Positions 24,062-32,145 of a DNA stretch of 64,000 nt are shown here, piece after piece. The stretch covers positions 1-64,000 of the forward strand of contig JAWVCW010000029.1 in NCBI GenBank assembly GCA_033857955.1, given 5' to 3'. The DNA comes from Gaiellasilicea sp033857955. GTDB lineage: Bacteria; Actinomycetota; Thermoleophilia; Gaiellales; Gaiellaceae. Each line of letters starts with the position of its first letter. Within the stretch, counting starts at the first letter, position 1. The notes under the pieces were generated by a model, which had not been told where the DNA came from, ran no database searches, and saw nothing but the letters and a program-made list of their open reading frames with translations. A program made the translations under genes and the position numbers.

Positions 24062-24874
24062 CTGCCCGCGTCCGCACTCACGCTGGCGCTGGCGGCGGCG
24101 GTGATCCATGCAGTCTGGAACATGCTGCTCGCCGGTGCGCGAGACCCGGAGGCCGCGACGGCCGTGGTGCTCCCCGTCTCGGTGGTCGCGTGCGCGCCGG
24201 CGGCGATCGTCTTCTGGGAGCTCGACCGGGCGGCCTGGCCCTTCATCGCCACCAGCTCGGCGCTCGAGCTCGCGTACTTCGGCTTTCTCGCCGCCGCGTA
24301 CCGCCGTGCCGAGCTGTCGGTCGTCTACCCGCTGGCGCGAGGGCTCGCGCCGGTACTCGTGCTCGCCGGGGCGGTGGCGCTCACCGGGGCGGGGACGTCT
24401 CCGGGGCAGATCGCGGGCGTCGTCCTCGTGGCGAGCGGGATCCTGCTCGTCCGCGGCGCCCACCGGGGCCGCGGCGTCGGCTTCGGCCTCGTGATCGCCT
24501 GCTGCATCGCGGCCTACACGGTCGTGGACAAGCACGGCGTCGCACACGCCTCGCCGCTCGCGTACTACGAGCTGATCACGATCCCGATGGCCATCGCCTA
24601 CCTGGGGACGTTCGTCGCAATGCGCGGGACTGCACCGGTGCGCGCTGCATTCGGCTGGCGCACGGTCGTCGCCGGGATCGCGACCTTCGCTGCCTACGGC
24701 CTCGTGCTCGCGGCGCTGAAGCTCGCGCCGGCGGCCTCCGTCGCGGCCGTGCGCGAGACGAGCGTCCTCGTCGCCGCCGTGCTGGGGGCGCTCGTCCTGC
24801 GCGAGCCGGTCACCCGCTGGCGATTCGCGGGCGCTGCACTCGTCGCCGGCGGCGTCGCCCTGCTCGCGGCGTAG
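24062..24874 (+). CDS. EamA/DMT-family transporter
   Basis: About 270 residues, ten predicted transmembrane helices in two EamA repeats; the second repeat ends in ETSVLVAAVLGALVLREPVTRWRF-like sequence (residues about 225-250). The usual family N-terminus (MPASALxLALxAAxxHAxWN) is matched from CTG 24062, 3 nt after the tmpB stop. The first conventional start (GTG 24101) would remove half of helix 1. Third gene of the tmp operon; it may export a by-product or import a related amine, which cannot be told from sequence. Confidence 0.8.
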   Translation: MPASALTLALAAAVIHAVWNMLLAGARDPEAATAVVLPVSVVACAPAAIVFWELDRAAWPFIATSSALELAYFGFLAAAYRRAELSVVYPLARGLAPVLVLAGAVALTGAGTSPGQIAGVVLVASGILLVRGAHRGRGVGFGLVIACCIAAYTVVDKHGVAHASPLAYYELITIPMAIAYLGTFVAMRGTAPVRAAFGWRTVVAGIATFAAYGLVLAALKLAPAASVAAVRETSVLVAAVLGALVLREPVTRWRFAGAALVAGGVALLAA

Positions 24875-24906
24875 GCCGTGCCCCGGGTCGTCCCCGGGGC
24901 ACGGCC
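24874..24906. terminator. Bidirectional hairpin between the tmp operon and the betaine importer
   Basis: Perfect 13-bp stem GGCCGTGCCCCGG / CCGGGGCACGGCC with a 7-nt loop, between two convergent gene ends (24874 and 24920). There is no clear U-tract on either strand. Confidence 0.7.
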
Positions 24907-24919
24907 GGAACGGCTAGTC

Positions 24920-25900
24920 CTACTTGAGCCAGGCGTTGACCTTCCCGGGATTCGCCTTGACCCACTGCTCCGCGGCCTTCTCCGGCTTCAGCTTCTTGCC
25001 GGAGATGAGGTTGGCGACGAAGTTCTGGTCGGCGGACGTCCACTTCCAGGCCCTGACGAACTTGAGGGCCGGCGACCCGCCCGTCGCGAACTTCTTCGAG
25101 ATCAGCTTGTCGAGCCCGTAGGACGGGTACTCGCACGCGTACAGCTTCGGATCCCCGCCCTGCTTCTCGTCGTCCCGGCATTTCGCGAAGCGCTTGGGGA
25201 GCTGGACGCGGACGAGGTCGTACTGCGCGTTCAGGTACTGCGGGTCGTACCAGTAGAAGAGAACGGGCTTCTTCTGCTTGTACAGCTGGCTCCAGCGAGC
25301 CACCTGCGCGGGCTCGGCGCCCGCGACCACGTGCTTGAGGTTCAGCCCGAGGCCCTTGATCAGCGCCCGGTCCTTCTGCACGTAGGAGGGATCGCCGCCG
25401 AGGAACATCCCCTGCGAGCCCGACTCGGGAGACTTGAACACGGACTCCTTGCCCTTCAGCCCCTTCCACGTCTTGAACGCCGGGTACTGCTTGAGCAGGT
25501 AGCGGGGGATGTACCAGCCGATCACGCCGGTGATCCCGTTCGACCCGATGATTTGAACCGACTTGTCCTTGATGTACGGCTGGGCCTGCTTCGTCGTCGT
25601 GTTGTCCCAGTCCTCGAGCGCGACGTCCACCTTGCCGTCCCGCATCGCCTGGAAGTACGGCGGACCCTCGGTGACCTGCGTCAGCTTCACCTTGCAGCCG
25701 AGCCGCTTCTCGAGCACGTACTTCGCCACGTACGTGTTCGCGGTCGAGCCGGACCATGATTGCTCGTTGATCGTGACGGTGCCACAACTCGCTGCTGCGC
25801 CCTTGCCGAAAGCGCTCCCCGACACGGCAAGCGCGGCCACTGCGACGAGCGTCAGGCCGACCAGGCCTGCACGACCCAGCCAGCCACTTCGAACCGACAT
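24920..25900 (-). CDS. Glycine betaine/choline-type ABC substrate-binding protein (ProX/OpuAC family)
   Basis: 326 residues. The signal peptide is LVGLTLVAVAALAVSGSAFG, and the mature protein starts near SCGTVTINEQSWSGS. The protein is rich in Trp/Tyr at conserved loops (EQSW, ALEDWDN, GVIGWYIP, LFYWYDPQY), consistent with an aromatic box for trimethylammonium groups. ATG 25900 has GGAGGG upstream. It is encoded downstream of its permease and ATPase, in the order V-W-X. Exact ligand (betaine, choline, proline betaine) is uncertain. Confidence 0.88.
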   Translation of the reverse strand: MSVRSGWLGRAGLVGLTLVAVAALAVSGSAFGKGAAASCGTVTINEQSWSGSTANTYVAKYVLEKRLGCKVKLTQVTEGPPYFQAMRDGKVDVALEDWDNTTTKQAQPYIKDKSVQIIGSNGITGVIGWYIPRYLLKQYPAFKTWKGLKGKESVFKSPESGSQGMFLGGDPSYVQKDRALIKGLGLNLKHVVAGAEPAQVARWSQLYKQKKPVLFYWYDPQYLNAQYDLVRVQLPKRFAKCRDDEKQGGDPKLYACEYPSYGLDKLISKKFATGGSPALKFVRAWKWTSADQNFVANLISGKKLKPEKAAEQWVKANPGKVNAWLK

Positions 25901-25938
25901 CCGACCCTCCCTCTTGTTGTGTAACCCGGCACTGCGGT

Positions 25939-27930
25939 TCATGCGATGCCCTCCTTCTTCGATTGGCGCGTGCCCTGAGTGACGCGGTCGAGAGCGATGC
26001 CCAGGGCGAGGATCGCGACGGAGGCGATCACGCCCTGCCCGAACTGCCCGCGGACGAGACCCTGCGCGACCTCGTAGCCGAGACCGCCCGACCCGACGAG
26101 CCCGGCGATGACGACGACGGCGAGCACCATGATGATCGCCTGGTTGATGCCGAGCATGACCGCGTCGCCGGCCAGGGGAAGCTTGACCTTCCTCAGCACC
26201 TGCAGCCTCGAGGCGCCGAACGCGTTCGCCGCCTCGACCGACGTCGGCGCCACGTCTCGCACGCCCCGCTCGACGAGCCGCAGCGTGACGGGGAATGCGT
26301 ACAGGACACCCGCGACGATCCCCGGCACGATCGAGACGGGCATCAGGTAGATGAACGGGATGATGTACACGAGCTGCGGGAGCGTCTGCAGCAGATCGTT
26401 GACGGGCCGCATCGCCTTCGAGAAGCCGTTGCTCTCGGCGGCCAGGACCCCCAGGACGACCCCGAGCAGGACGGCGAGCGCCGTGGCAACGAGCACCTGG
26501 GAAAGCGTGTCCATCGCGAGCGCCCAGACACCCGTGAACCCGATCACGCTGAGCATCGCCAGCGTCGTCAGCGCGGGCCGGAGCCCGCTGACGACGAAGG
26601 CGATCGCCGTCAGCCCGACGACTGTCGTGAACCAGGGGGCCTCGACCAGGAACTCCTGCAGCGGCAGCAGGAGCTGCTGGAGAATGAACACGCCGACTCG
26701 CTCGGTGATCGAGAAGACCCAAGTGGTCGGGTCCTGCACGTAGTCGAGCACGACCTGGATCTTGGCCAGCAGCCACTCCTCGATCGTCGCCGTGCGTAGG
26801 GAGCTCCCGACCTCGTCCGGGTAGGCGGCGCCGACGCCGAAGACCTTCGAGAGGCCGACGCCGACCGCGATCGCCGTGATCAGCGCCGCCGTCTGAAAGC
26901 GCCTTCTCGCCTCGTCGAGGTGCCGGAGCGCCGGATCGGTCCGCTGGGCGATCGCTTCGAAGGAGCGGTCGAGGGCCATCGCCATGACCACGATCACGAG
27001 TCCGGCGAGGATCGCCAGAGCCGGGTTCGAGTAGAGGCCGCTCGTGACGACGGCCCCGAGGCCGCCGCCGCCGATCAAGCCCGCGATCACGACCATCGAG
27101 AGCGCGAAGAGGATCGTCTGGCTGACGCCGAGCAGGATCATCCGCCGGGCGAGCGGGAGCTGCACCTTGCCGAGCAGCTGCATCCGGGTGGCACCCATCG
27201 ACGCGGCCGCCTCGACCGTGTTCACCGGCACGCCCCGGATCCCGAGCGCGGTGATCCGGATCGCCGGCGGGATCGCGTAGATCATCGTCGAGACGACGGC
27301 GGCGGCCGGCCCGATCGAGAACAGGATCACGACCGGCATCAGGTACGCGAACGCGGGGACGATCTGCATCGCATCGAGCACCGGCGTGATCAACCGGCGA
27401 ACCCGGGCGGAACGGCCGGTGGCGATTCCCAGTGGGATCCCGACGAGGAGAGACAGCCCGACGGACGCGAGCATCAGGGCCAGCGTCTCCATGCTCTCTT
27501 CCCAGAGCCCGAGCAGTGCGAAGGTCGCGAAGGCAGAGAGCGAGACCACGGCCGCGCGCACGCCGCCGAAGCGGAAAATCAGCGCCACGCCCGCGACGGT
27601 CGTCCCGGCCCACGTCAGCCAGAGCAGCAGCCGGTTGAACCAGTCGACGAGGTGATCGATCGCCGAGCTGAAGCCCTCGAAGACCGTGAAGACGAGCGAC
27701 TGGTTCTCCTGGCCGCGCTCGGTCAGGAGCCAGGTCTGAAAGTCGTCGAGGTGGACGGACAGGGAGTTCCAGATCAGGTCACTCGGCCAGGAGTACTCGC
27801 TCGCCCAGGCCCGGTGGGCGACGTACATCAGCGCGACGATTCCCAGCACCTGGACGAGCCTCCCCCGCCACCAGACCCGATGGGCGACGATCGGCGCAGC
27901 ACTGACGCTCCCGGCTGCGACCGAGGCCAC
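25939..27930 (-). CDS. Fused double permease of a betaine-type ABC importer (ProW-ProW)
   Basis: 663 residues, about twice a normal ProW/OpuAB. Two complete permease units are visible. The first has VEAAASMGATRMQLLGKVQLP near residue 250, the second VEAANAFGASRLQVLRKVKLP near residue 570; both are EAA motifs. Each is followed by a GGGGLG or GSGGLG segment. A long linker (about 330-400) contains a charged stretch. A single chain would thus provide both halves of the channel. It directly adjoins the ATPase gene (stop 27931, start 27930). Confidence 0.9.
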   Translation of the reverse strand: MASVAAGSVSAAPIVAHRVWWRGRLVQVLGIVALMYVAHRAWASEYSWPSDLIWNSLSVHLDDFQTWLLTERGQENQSLVFTVFEGFSSAIDHLVDWFNRLLLWLTWAGTTVAGVALIFRFGGVRAAVVSLSAFATFALLGLWEESMETLALMLASVGLSLLVGIPLGIATGRSARVRRLITPVLDAMQIVPAFAYLMPVVILFSIGPAAAVVSTMIYAIPPAIRITALGIRGVPVNTVEAAASMGATRMQLLGKVQLPLARRMILLGVSQTILFALSMVVIAGLIGGGGLGAVVTSGLYSNPALAILAGLVIVVMAMALDRSFEAIAQRTDPALRHLDEARRRFQTAALITAIAVGVGLSKVFGVGAAYPDEVGSSLRTATIEEWLLAKIQVVLDYVQDPTTWVFSITERVGVFILQQLLLPLQEFLVEAPWFTTVVGLTAIAFVVSGLRPALTTLAMLSVIGFTGVWALAMDTLSQVLVATALAVLLGVVLGVLAAESNGFSKAMRPVNDLLQTLPQLVYIIPFIYLMPVSIVPGIVAGVLYAFPVTLRLVERGVRDVAPTSVEAANAFGASRLQVLRKVKLPLAGDAVMLGINQAIIMVLAVVVIAGLVGSGGLGYEVAQGLVRGQFGQGVIASVAILALGIALDRVTQGTRQSKKEGIA

Positions 27931-28992
27931 TCAGTCTCCCCGCTCGCCGGCGATCGCCTGAAAGACCGCGTTGCGGTCGACGATGCCGACGATCTGTCCG
28001 TTCTCGACGGCGCACACCGGCTTCTCACCCGCGGCGAGCGCCGGCATCGCTTCGCGGACGGTCGTCGTGACGTCGAGCTTCGGGCCGTCGGTGGAATCGT
28101 CGGAAGCGACCTCGCGCATGATCCAGCGGAGCGTAAGCACGTGGCTCTTCGGGATGTCGCGCACGAAGTTGGCGACGTACTCGTCGGCCGGCTCGCCGAC
28201 GAGCTCCTCAGGCGTCCCGAGCTGGACGATCGCGCCGTCGCGCATGATCGCGATCCGGTCGCCGAGCCGGAGCGCCTCCGGCAGGTCGTGCGTGATGAAG
28301 AGCATCGTCTTGCCCGTCTCGAGCTGGAGCCGGCAGACCTCGTCCTGCATGTCCCTGCGGATCAGCGGATCGAGCGCGCTGAAGGGCTCGTCGTAGAGCA
28401 TCACCTTCGGATCGACGGCGAACGCCCGGGCGAGCCCGACACGCTGCTGCATCCCGCCCGACAGCTGGTCCGGGAACTGGTTGCCGGAGTCCTCGAGCCC
28501 GACGAGCTGGAGCACCTCCTCGGCCCGCGCCAGGCGCTTGGCCTTCGGCACGCCCTGCACCTCGAGCCCGAACGCGACGTTGTCGACGACCCGCCGGTGC
28601 GCGAGCAGGCCGAAGTGCTGGAAGACCATCGAGACGGTGTGCCGGCGCAGCTCGCGCAGCTCGGCCCGACCCGCCGCCATCACGTCGCGCCCGTCGATCT
28701 CGATCGTGCCCGCGGTCGGCTCGATCAGCCGGATCAGCGTGCGGACGAGCGTCGACTTGCCCGAGCCGGAGAGCCCCATCACGACGAAGACCTCTCCCGG
28801 CCAGACCTCGATCGAGACGTCCCGGACGGCGATCACGCAGCCGGTCTTCGCGCGCAGCTCGCGGCGCGGCAGATCGACGTCGTCGGAGCCGAGCACCCGT
28901 TCGGCACGCGGGCCGAAGATCTTCCAGATGCCCTCCGCTCGAATCAGCGGTGGGCCGTCGCGAGACACACGCGGCGCTGCAGCGCTCGTCAC
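27931..28992 (-). CDS. Betaine-type ABC transporter ATPase with CBS domain (ProV/OpuAA family)
   Basis: 353 residues. Walker A GLSGSGKS (73-80), Q-loop VFQHFGLLAHR, signature LSGGMQQR, Walker B VMLYDEPFSALD, H-loop THDLPEALRLGD. The C-terminal about 80 residues form a CBS-type module (MPALAAGEKPVCAVENGQIV, VDRNAVFQAI), which in OpuA senses ionic strength. The N-terminus carries the extra AERVLGSDDVD region of the ProV group. GTG start at 28992. Confidence 0.92.
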   Translation of the reverse strand: MTSAAAPRVSRDGPPLIRAEGIWKIFGPRAERVLGSDDVDLPRRELRAKTGCVIAVRDVSIEVWPGEVFVVMGLSGSGKSTLVRTLIRLIEPTAGTIEIDGRDVMAAGRAELRELRRHTVSMVFQHFGLLAHRRVVDNVAFGLEVQGVPKAKRLARAEEVLQLVGLEDSGNQFPDQLSGGMQQRVGLARAFAVDPKVMLYDEPFSALDPLIRRDMQDEVCRLQLETGKTMLFITHDLPEALRLGDRIAIMRDGAIVQLGTPEELVGEPADEYVANFVRDIPKSHVLTLRWIMREVASDDSTDGPKLDVTTTVREAMPALAAGEKPVCAVENGQIVGIVDRNAVFQAIAGERGD

Positions 28993-29096
28993 GGCGGTCG
29001 CGCTCAGATTGTCCTCTCCCTCATCTGCAACCTTGATTGAACAACGTTCCGGCCGGGGTTTCCACCCTCCGGCCTCCCGTGTGATCGAATCGGCTC

Positions 29097-29531
29097 GTGC
29101 TCGTCGGGCTTGGCCACGTCGATCTCGTCTGCCGCGACCTGGCGCGCTCGCTCGCGTTCTACGCGGCCGTGCTCGGGCCGCTCGGACTCGAGCCGCCCAC
29201 CCTCTTTCCGGGCGAGCGCGGCGAGCAGATCCACTACCTCCGCTTCCCGGCCGAGGGCTCCGGCTCGCTCGGGCTCCGCCAGGCCTCCGGGCCGGAGGCG
29301 GCGCAGCAGTTCGAGCTCTACGCTCCGGGCCTTCACCATCTCGCGCTCGCGGTCGAGGCGCGTGAAGACGTCGACATCGCCCACGCTGCGGCCGTCACGG
29401 CCGGCGCCCGCGTGCTCCACGCCCCGCGCGCCTTCCCGGAGTACCGCCGCGACTACTACGCGACCTTCTTCCTGGATCCGGACGGATTCCGCATCGAGGT
29501 GGCGACGAGCCGGGACGCCCGGCTGCCTTAG
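29097..29531 (+). CDS. VOC/glyoxalase-fold protein
   Basis: 144 residues. Glyoxalase/bleomycin-resistance fold with LGHVDLVCRDLARSLAFYAAVLGPLG at the N-terminus, PGLHHLALAVEAREDVD in the middle, and ATFFLDPDGFRIEVAT at the end, providing the His/Glu metal-ligand pattern of the superfamily. GTG start at 29097, divergent from the betaine transporter ATPase; its stop overlaps the convergent aldehyde dehydrogenase by 4 nt. Substrate unknown. Confidence 0.83.
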   Translation: MLVGLGHVDLVCRDLARSLAFYAAVLGPLGLEPPTLFPGERGEQIHYLRFPAEGSGSLGLRQASGPEAAQQFELYAPGLHHLALAVEAREDVDIAHAAAVTAGARVLHAPRAFPEYRRDYYATFFLDPDGFRIEVATSRDARLP

Positions 29532-30976
29532 AGGGTCACCACCACGGTCTTCGGCTCGGTGAACGTCTCCATCGCCTGGCGTCCGCCGACACGGCCCACC
29601 CCGGACCTCTTGCCCGAACGCCCACCGAACGGCAGGTGGCTCTCCCAGTAGTTCGTCGACTCGTTGATGTTCACCCAGCCGGCGTCGACAGCCTCGGCGA
29701 AGCGCAGGCCGCGAGCCAGATCGCCCGTCCAGACTGCGGTGAGGAGCCCGTACGGAGACGCGTTCGCGATCTCGAGCGCTTCCTCGTCGCTAGCGATGGT
29801 CGTGATCGGAACGACCGGTCCGAAAGTCTCCTCGCGAGCGACCTCCATCTCCTCGGTGACGCGGTCGAGCACCGTCGCCTGCCAGTAGAGCCCGGTCGGG
29901 AAGCCCTCAGCGCGGGTGCCACCCGCAATCAGCTCCGCGCCGCGGTCGAGCGCGTCGGACACGTGGTGGTCCATCTTCTCCGCCGTGGGCTCGTTGTTGA
30001 GCGGGCCCATCGTCGTCTCGGGGAGCAGCGGATCGCCGAGCCGGATCTCGCGCTCCACTGCCGCGCGCAGCCGTTCGACGAACTCGTCGTGCACGGCCTC
30101 GTGGACGAGGAATCGCTCCCCCGCCGTGCAGCTCTGGCCGGCGCAGAGGAAGGAGGCCACCAGGCTCGCCTCGGCCGCCGCGGCCACGTCGGCGTCCTCG
30201 AGCACGACCATCGGCCCGTTGCCGCCGAGCTCGAGCAGCATGGCCTTCCCGGCCGCCCGGGTCGCCACCTTCAGGCCCGTGTCGACCGAGCCGATGAAGC
30301 CGATCGCGTGCGTGCCCCGGCTGCCGGCGATCTCGTCGCCCACGACGGCGCCGTGGCCGGTGACCATCGAGAAGACGCCGGCGGGCAACTCGGCGTCGAC
30401 GATGCACTCCGCGAGCTTCACCGCGCAGACCGAGGTCGACGAGGCGGGCGCCCAGACGACGGCGTTCCCGGCCGCGAGCGCAGGCGCGAGCAGCTCGGCG
30501 GGCATCGTGTAGGGCCAGTTCCAGGGCGTGATCACGCCGACGACGCCGCGCGGGACGCGGTAGCCGAGGATCCGCTTCGACGCGTCGACCGACGGCGGCA
30601 TCGACCCCTCCAGCCGCTTGACGTCGGCAGCGGCCATCCGCCAGTACTCGATCAGCTCGTCCACCTCGCCGTAGGCCTCGCTGTGCAGCGGCTTGCCCTG
30701 GTCGAGCGTCAGCGTCAGCGCCAGCTCGTCGCGGCGCTCGACGATCAGGTCGGCGACCCGCTCCATCGCCGCGGCGCGCCCGAAGGCCGAGAGGCGCGAC
30801 CAATCACGCCACGCGCCGTTCGCCGCCGCGATCGCCTTCTGCGCATCCTCGCGCGTCCCCTCCGGCACGGAGCCGAGCGACTCGCCGCTCGCGGGGCTCG
30901 TCGCCTCGATGCGAGCGTCCCCGTCGACCCACGCGCCGCCGATCACCATTCCGTAGTCCTGCGTGGTGACGCTCAC
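29528..30976 (-). CDS. NAD(P)-dependent aldehyde dehydrogenase, candidate betaine aldehyde dehydrogenase
   Basis: 482 residues. ITPWNWPYTMPA (Rossmann entry), LELGGNGPMVVLEDAD (general-base Glu), FLCAGQSCTAGERFLVHE (catalytic Cys) and ETFGPVVPI are all present. GTG 30976 overlaps the stop of the iron alcohol dehydrogenase by 4 nt, so the pair works in sequence: alcohol to aldehyde to acid. Between a betaine importer and a betaine-type methyltransferase the natural guess is betaine aldehyde to glycine betaine (GbsA-like). The family alone does not prove the substrate. Confidence 0.88.
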   Translation of the reverse strand: MSVTTQDYGMVIGGAWVDGDARIEATSPASGESLGSVPEGTREDAQKAIAAANGAWRDWSRLSAFGRAAAMERVADLIVERRDELALTLTLDQGKPLHSEAYGEVDELIEYWRMAAADVKRLEGSMPPSVDASKRILGYRVPRGVVGVITPWNWPYTMPAELLAPALAAGNAVVWAPASSTSVCAVKLAECIVDAELPAGVFSMVTGHGAVVGDEIAGSRGTHAIGFIGSVDTGLKVATRAAGKAMLLELGGNGPMVVLEDADVAAAAEASLVASFLCAGQSCTAGERFLVHEAVHDEFVERLRAAVEREIRLGDPLLPETTMGPLNNEPTAEKMDHHVSDALDRGAELIAGGTRAEGFPTGLYWQATVLDRVTEEMEVAREETFGPVVPITTIASDEEALEIANASPYGLLTAVWTGDLARGLRFAEAVDAGWVNINESTNYWESHLPFGGRSGKRSGVGRVGGRQAMETFTEPKTVVVTL

Positions 30977-32133
30977 CCGAAGGCCCTCGTGTAGATGCCC
31001 ACGTAGTCGTCGACGGCGAGGACGCGCGGGTTGCCGAGCGTCTGCGGATCGTCGTAGGCGATCTGGGCGAGCAGCGGAATCTCGTCCTCCGAGAAGCCGA
31101 GCTCGACCATCGTCGGAATGCCGACGTCGTCGACGAGACGCTCGAGCACCTCCACCCCCGCGTACGCCGCCTGGTCGATGTCCATTCCCGCCGTCTCGAC
31201 GCCGAGCGCGAGCGCGATGCGCGCATAGCGCTCCGGCGCCGCGGGCACGTTGAACTCGCAGACGGGACCCAGCACGCGCGCGGTGAGCGCGCCGTGCGGG
31301 CAGTCGTGCACGCCGCCTGCGGACTGGCTCATCGCATGCGCGGCGCCCGCGCTCTCGGTGCCGTAGCTCATCCCGCCGAGCGTCGCCGCGTGGGCCATGT
31401 GCGTCCGCGCCTCGAGGTTCGAGCCGTCCTCGACCGCGGCGCGCAGCCAGCCGCCGACGAGCTCGATCGCGTGCAGCGCGACCGCGTCGTTGAAGGGCTG
31501 GTGGTAGTCGCAGGTGTAGCACTCGATCCCGTGCGAGAGCGCATCGAGGCCGGTCGCGGCGGTGACCGCGGGCGGCAGCCCCAGCATCAGCTCCGGGTCG
31601 ATCACGGCCGCGTGCGCCCCGATCAGCGGCGTGCCGCCGACGTTGAACTTGATCTGCCGCTCGTGGTCTGTGATCACGGCCCAGAGCGTCACCTCGCTGC
31701 CGGTCCCCGCGGTAGTCGGGATCGCCACGAGCGGCGGCAGCCGCTGCGTGATCGGCACGCCGCCGTACTCGTAGTCGAGGATCGAGCCGCGGTGCACGAC
31801 CTCGACCCCGATCGCCTTGGCCGCGTCGATCGAGGAGCCGCCGCCGAGCGCGACGAGGCCGTCGCAGCCCTGCTCGCGGTAGGCGGCGCTGCCCTCGCCG
31901 ACGAGCTCGATGTCGGGATTCGGCCGCACGCCGTCGAAGAGCACGGGGTCGTCGAGCAGGGCGAGCGCGGGCTCGACGAGCCCAGCGGCGAGCACTCCCT
32001 TGTCGGTGACGAGGAGCGGCCTCCGAACGCCGAGCTCGCGGCACAGCTCGCCCAGCCGGGCGACGGCGCCGGGGCCGTGCACCATCCGCGTCGGCACCTC
32101 CACCGACCTCACCGTGTCGACGTCCACGCTCAC
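30973..32133 (-). CDS. Iron-containing (type III) alcohol dehydrogenase, candidate choline dehydrogenase
   Basis: 386 residues. The NAD-binding GGGSSIDAAKA is present, with ATGLDALSHGIECY and CPHGALTARVLGPVCEFN, which carry iron-ligand His residues. Bacillus GbsB, which oxidises choline to betaine aldehyde, belongs to this type III family and pairs with an aldehyde dehydrogenase exactly as here. Start ATG 32133, 12 nt after the mttB stop. Other alcohols are possible. Confidence 0.87.
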   Translation of the reverse strand: MSVDVDTVRSVEVPTRMVHGPGAVARLGELCRELGVRRPLLVTDKGVLAAGLVEPALALLDDPVLFDGVRPNPDIELVGEGSAAYREQGCDGLVALGGGSSIDAAKAIGVEVVHRGSILDYEYGGVPITQRLPPLVAIPTTAGTGSEVTLWAVITDHERQIKFNVGGTPLIGAHAAVIDPELMLGLPPAVTAATGLDALSHGIECYTCDYHQPFNDAVALHAIELVGGWLRAAVEDGSNLEARTHMAHAATLGGMSYGTESAGAAHAMSQSAGGVHDCPHGALTARVLGPVCEFNVPAAPERYARIALALGVETAGMDIDQAAYAGVEVLERLVDDVGIPTMVELGFSEDEIPLLAQIAYDDPQTLGNPRVLAVDDYVGIYTRAFG

Positions 32134-32145
32134 GCTTTCAGTCTC

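Noticed and set aside
26920..29040. 706-residue plus-strand open frame opposite the betaine permease and ATPase
   Set aside because: Composed of His/Arg/Asp-rich low-complexity translation and opposes two genes with clear ABC motifs; a codon-bias artefact.
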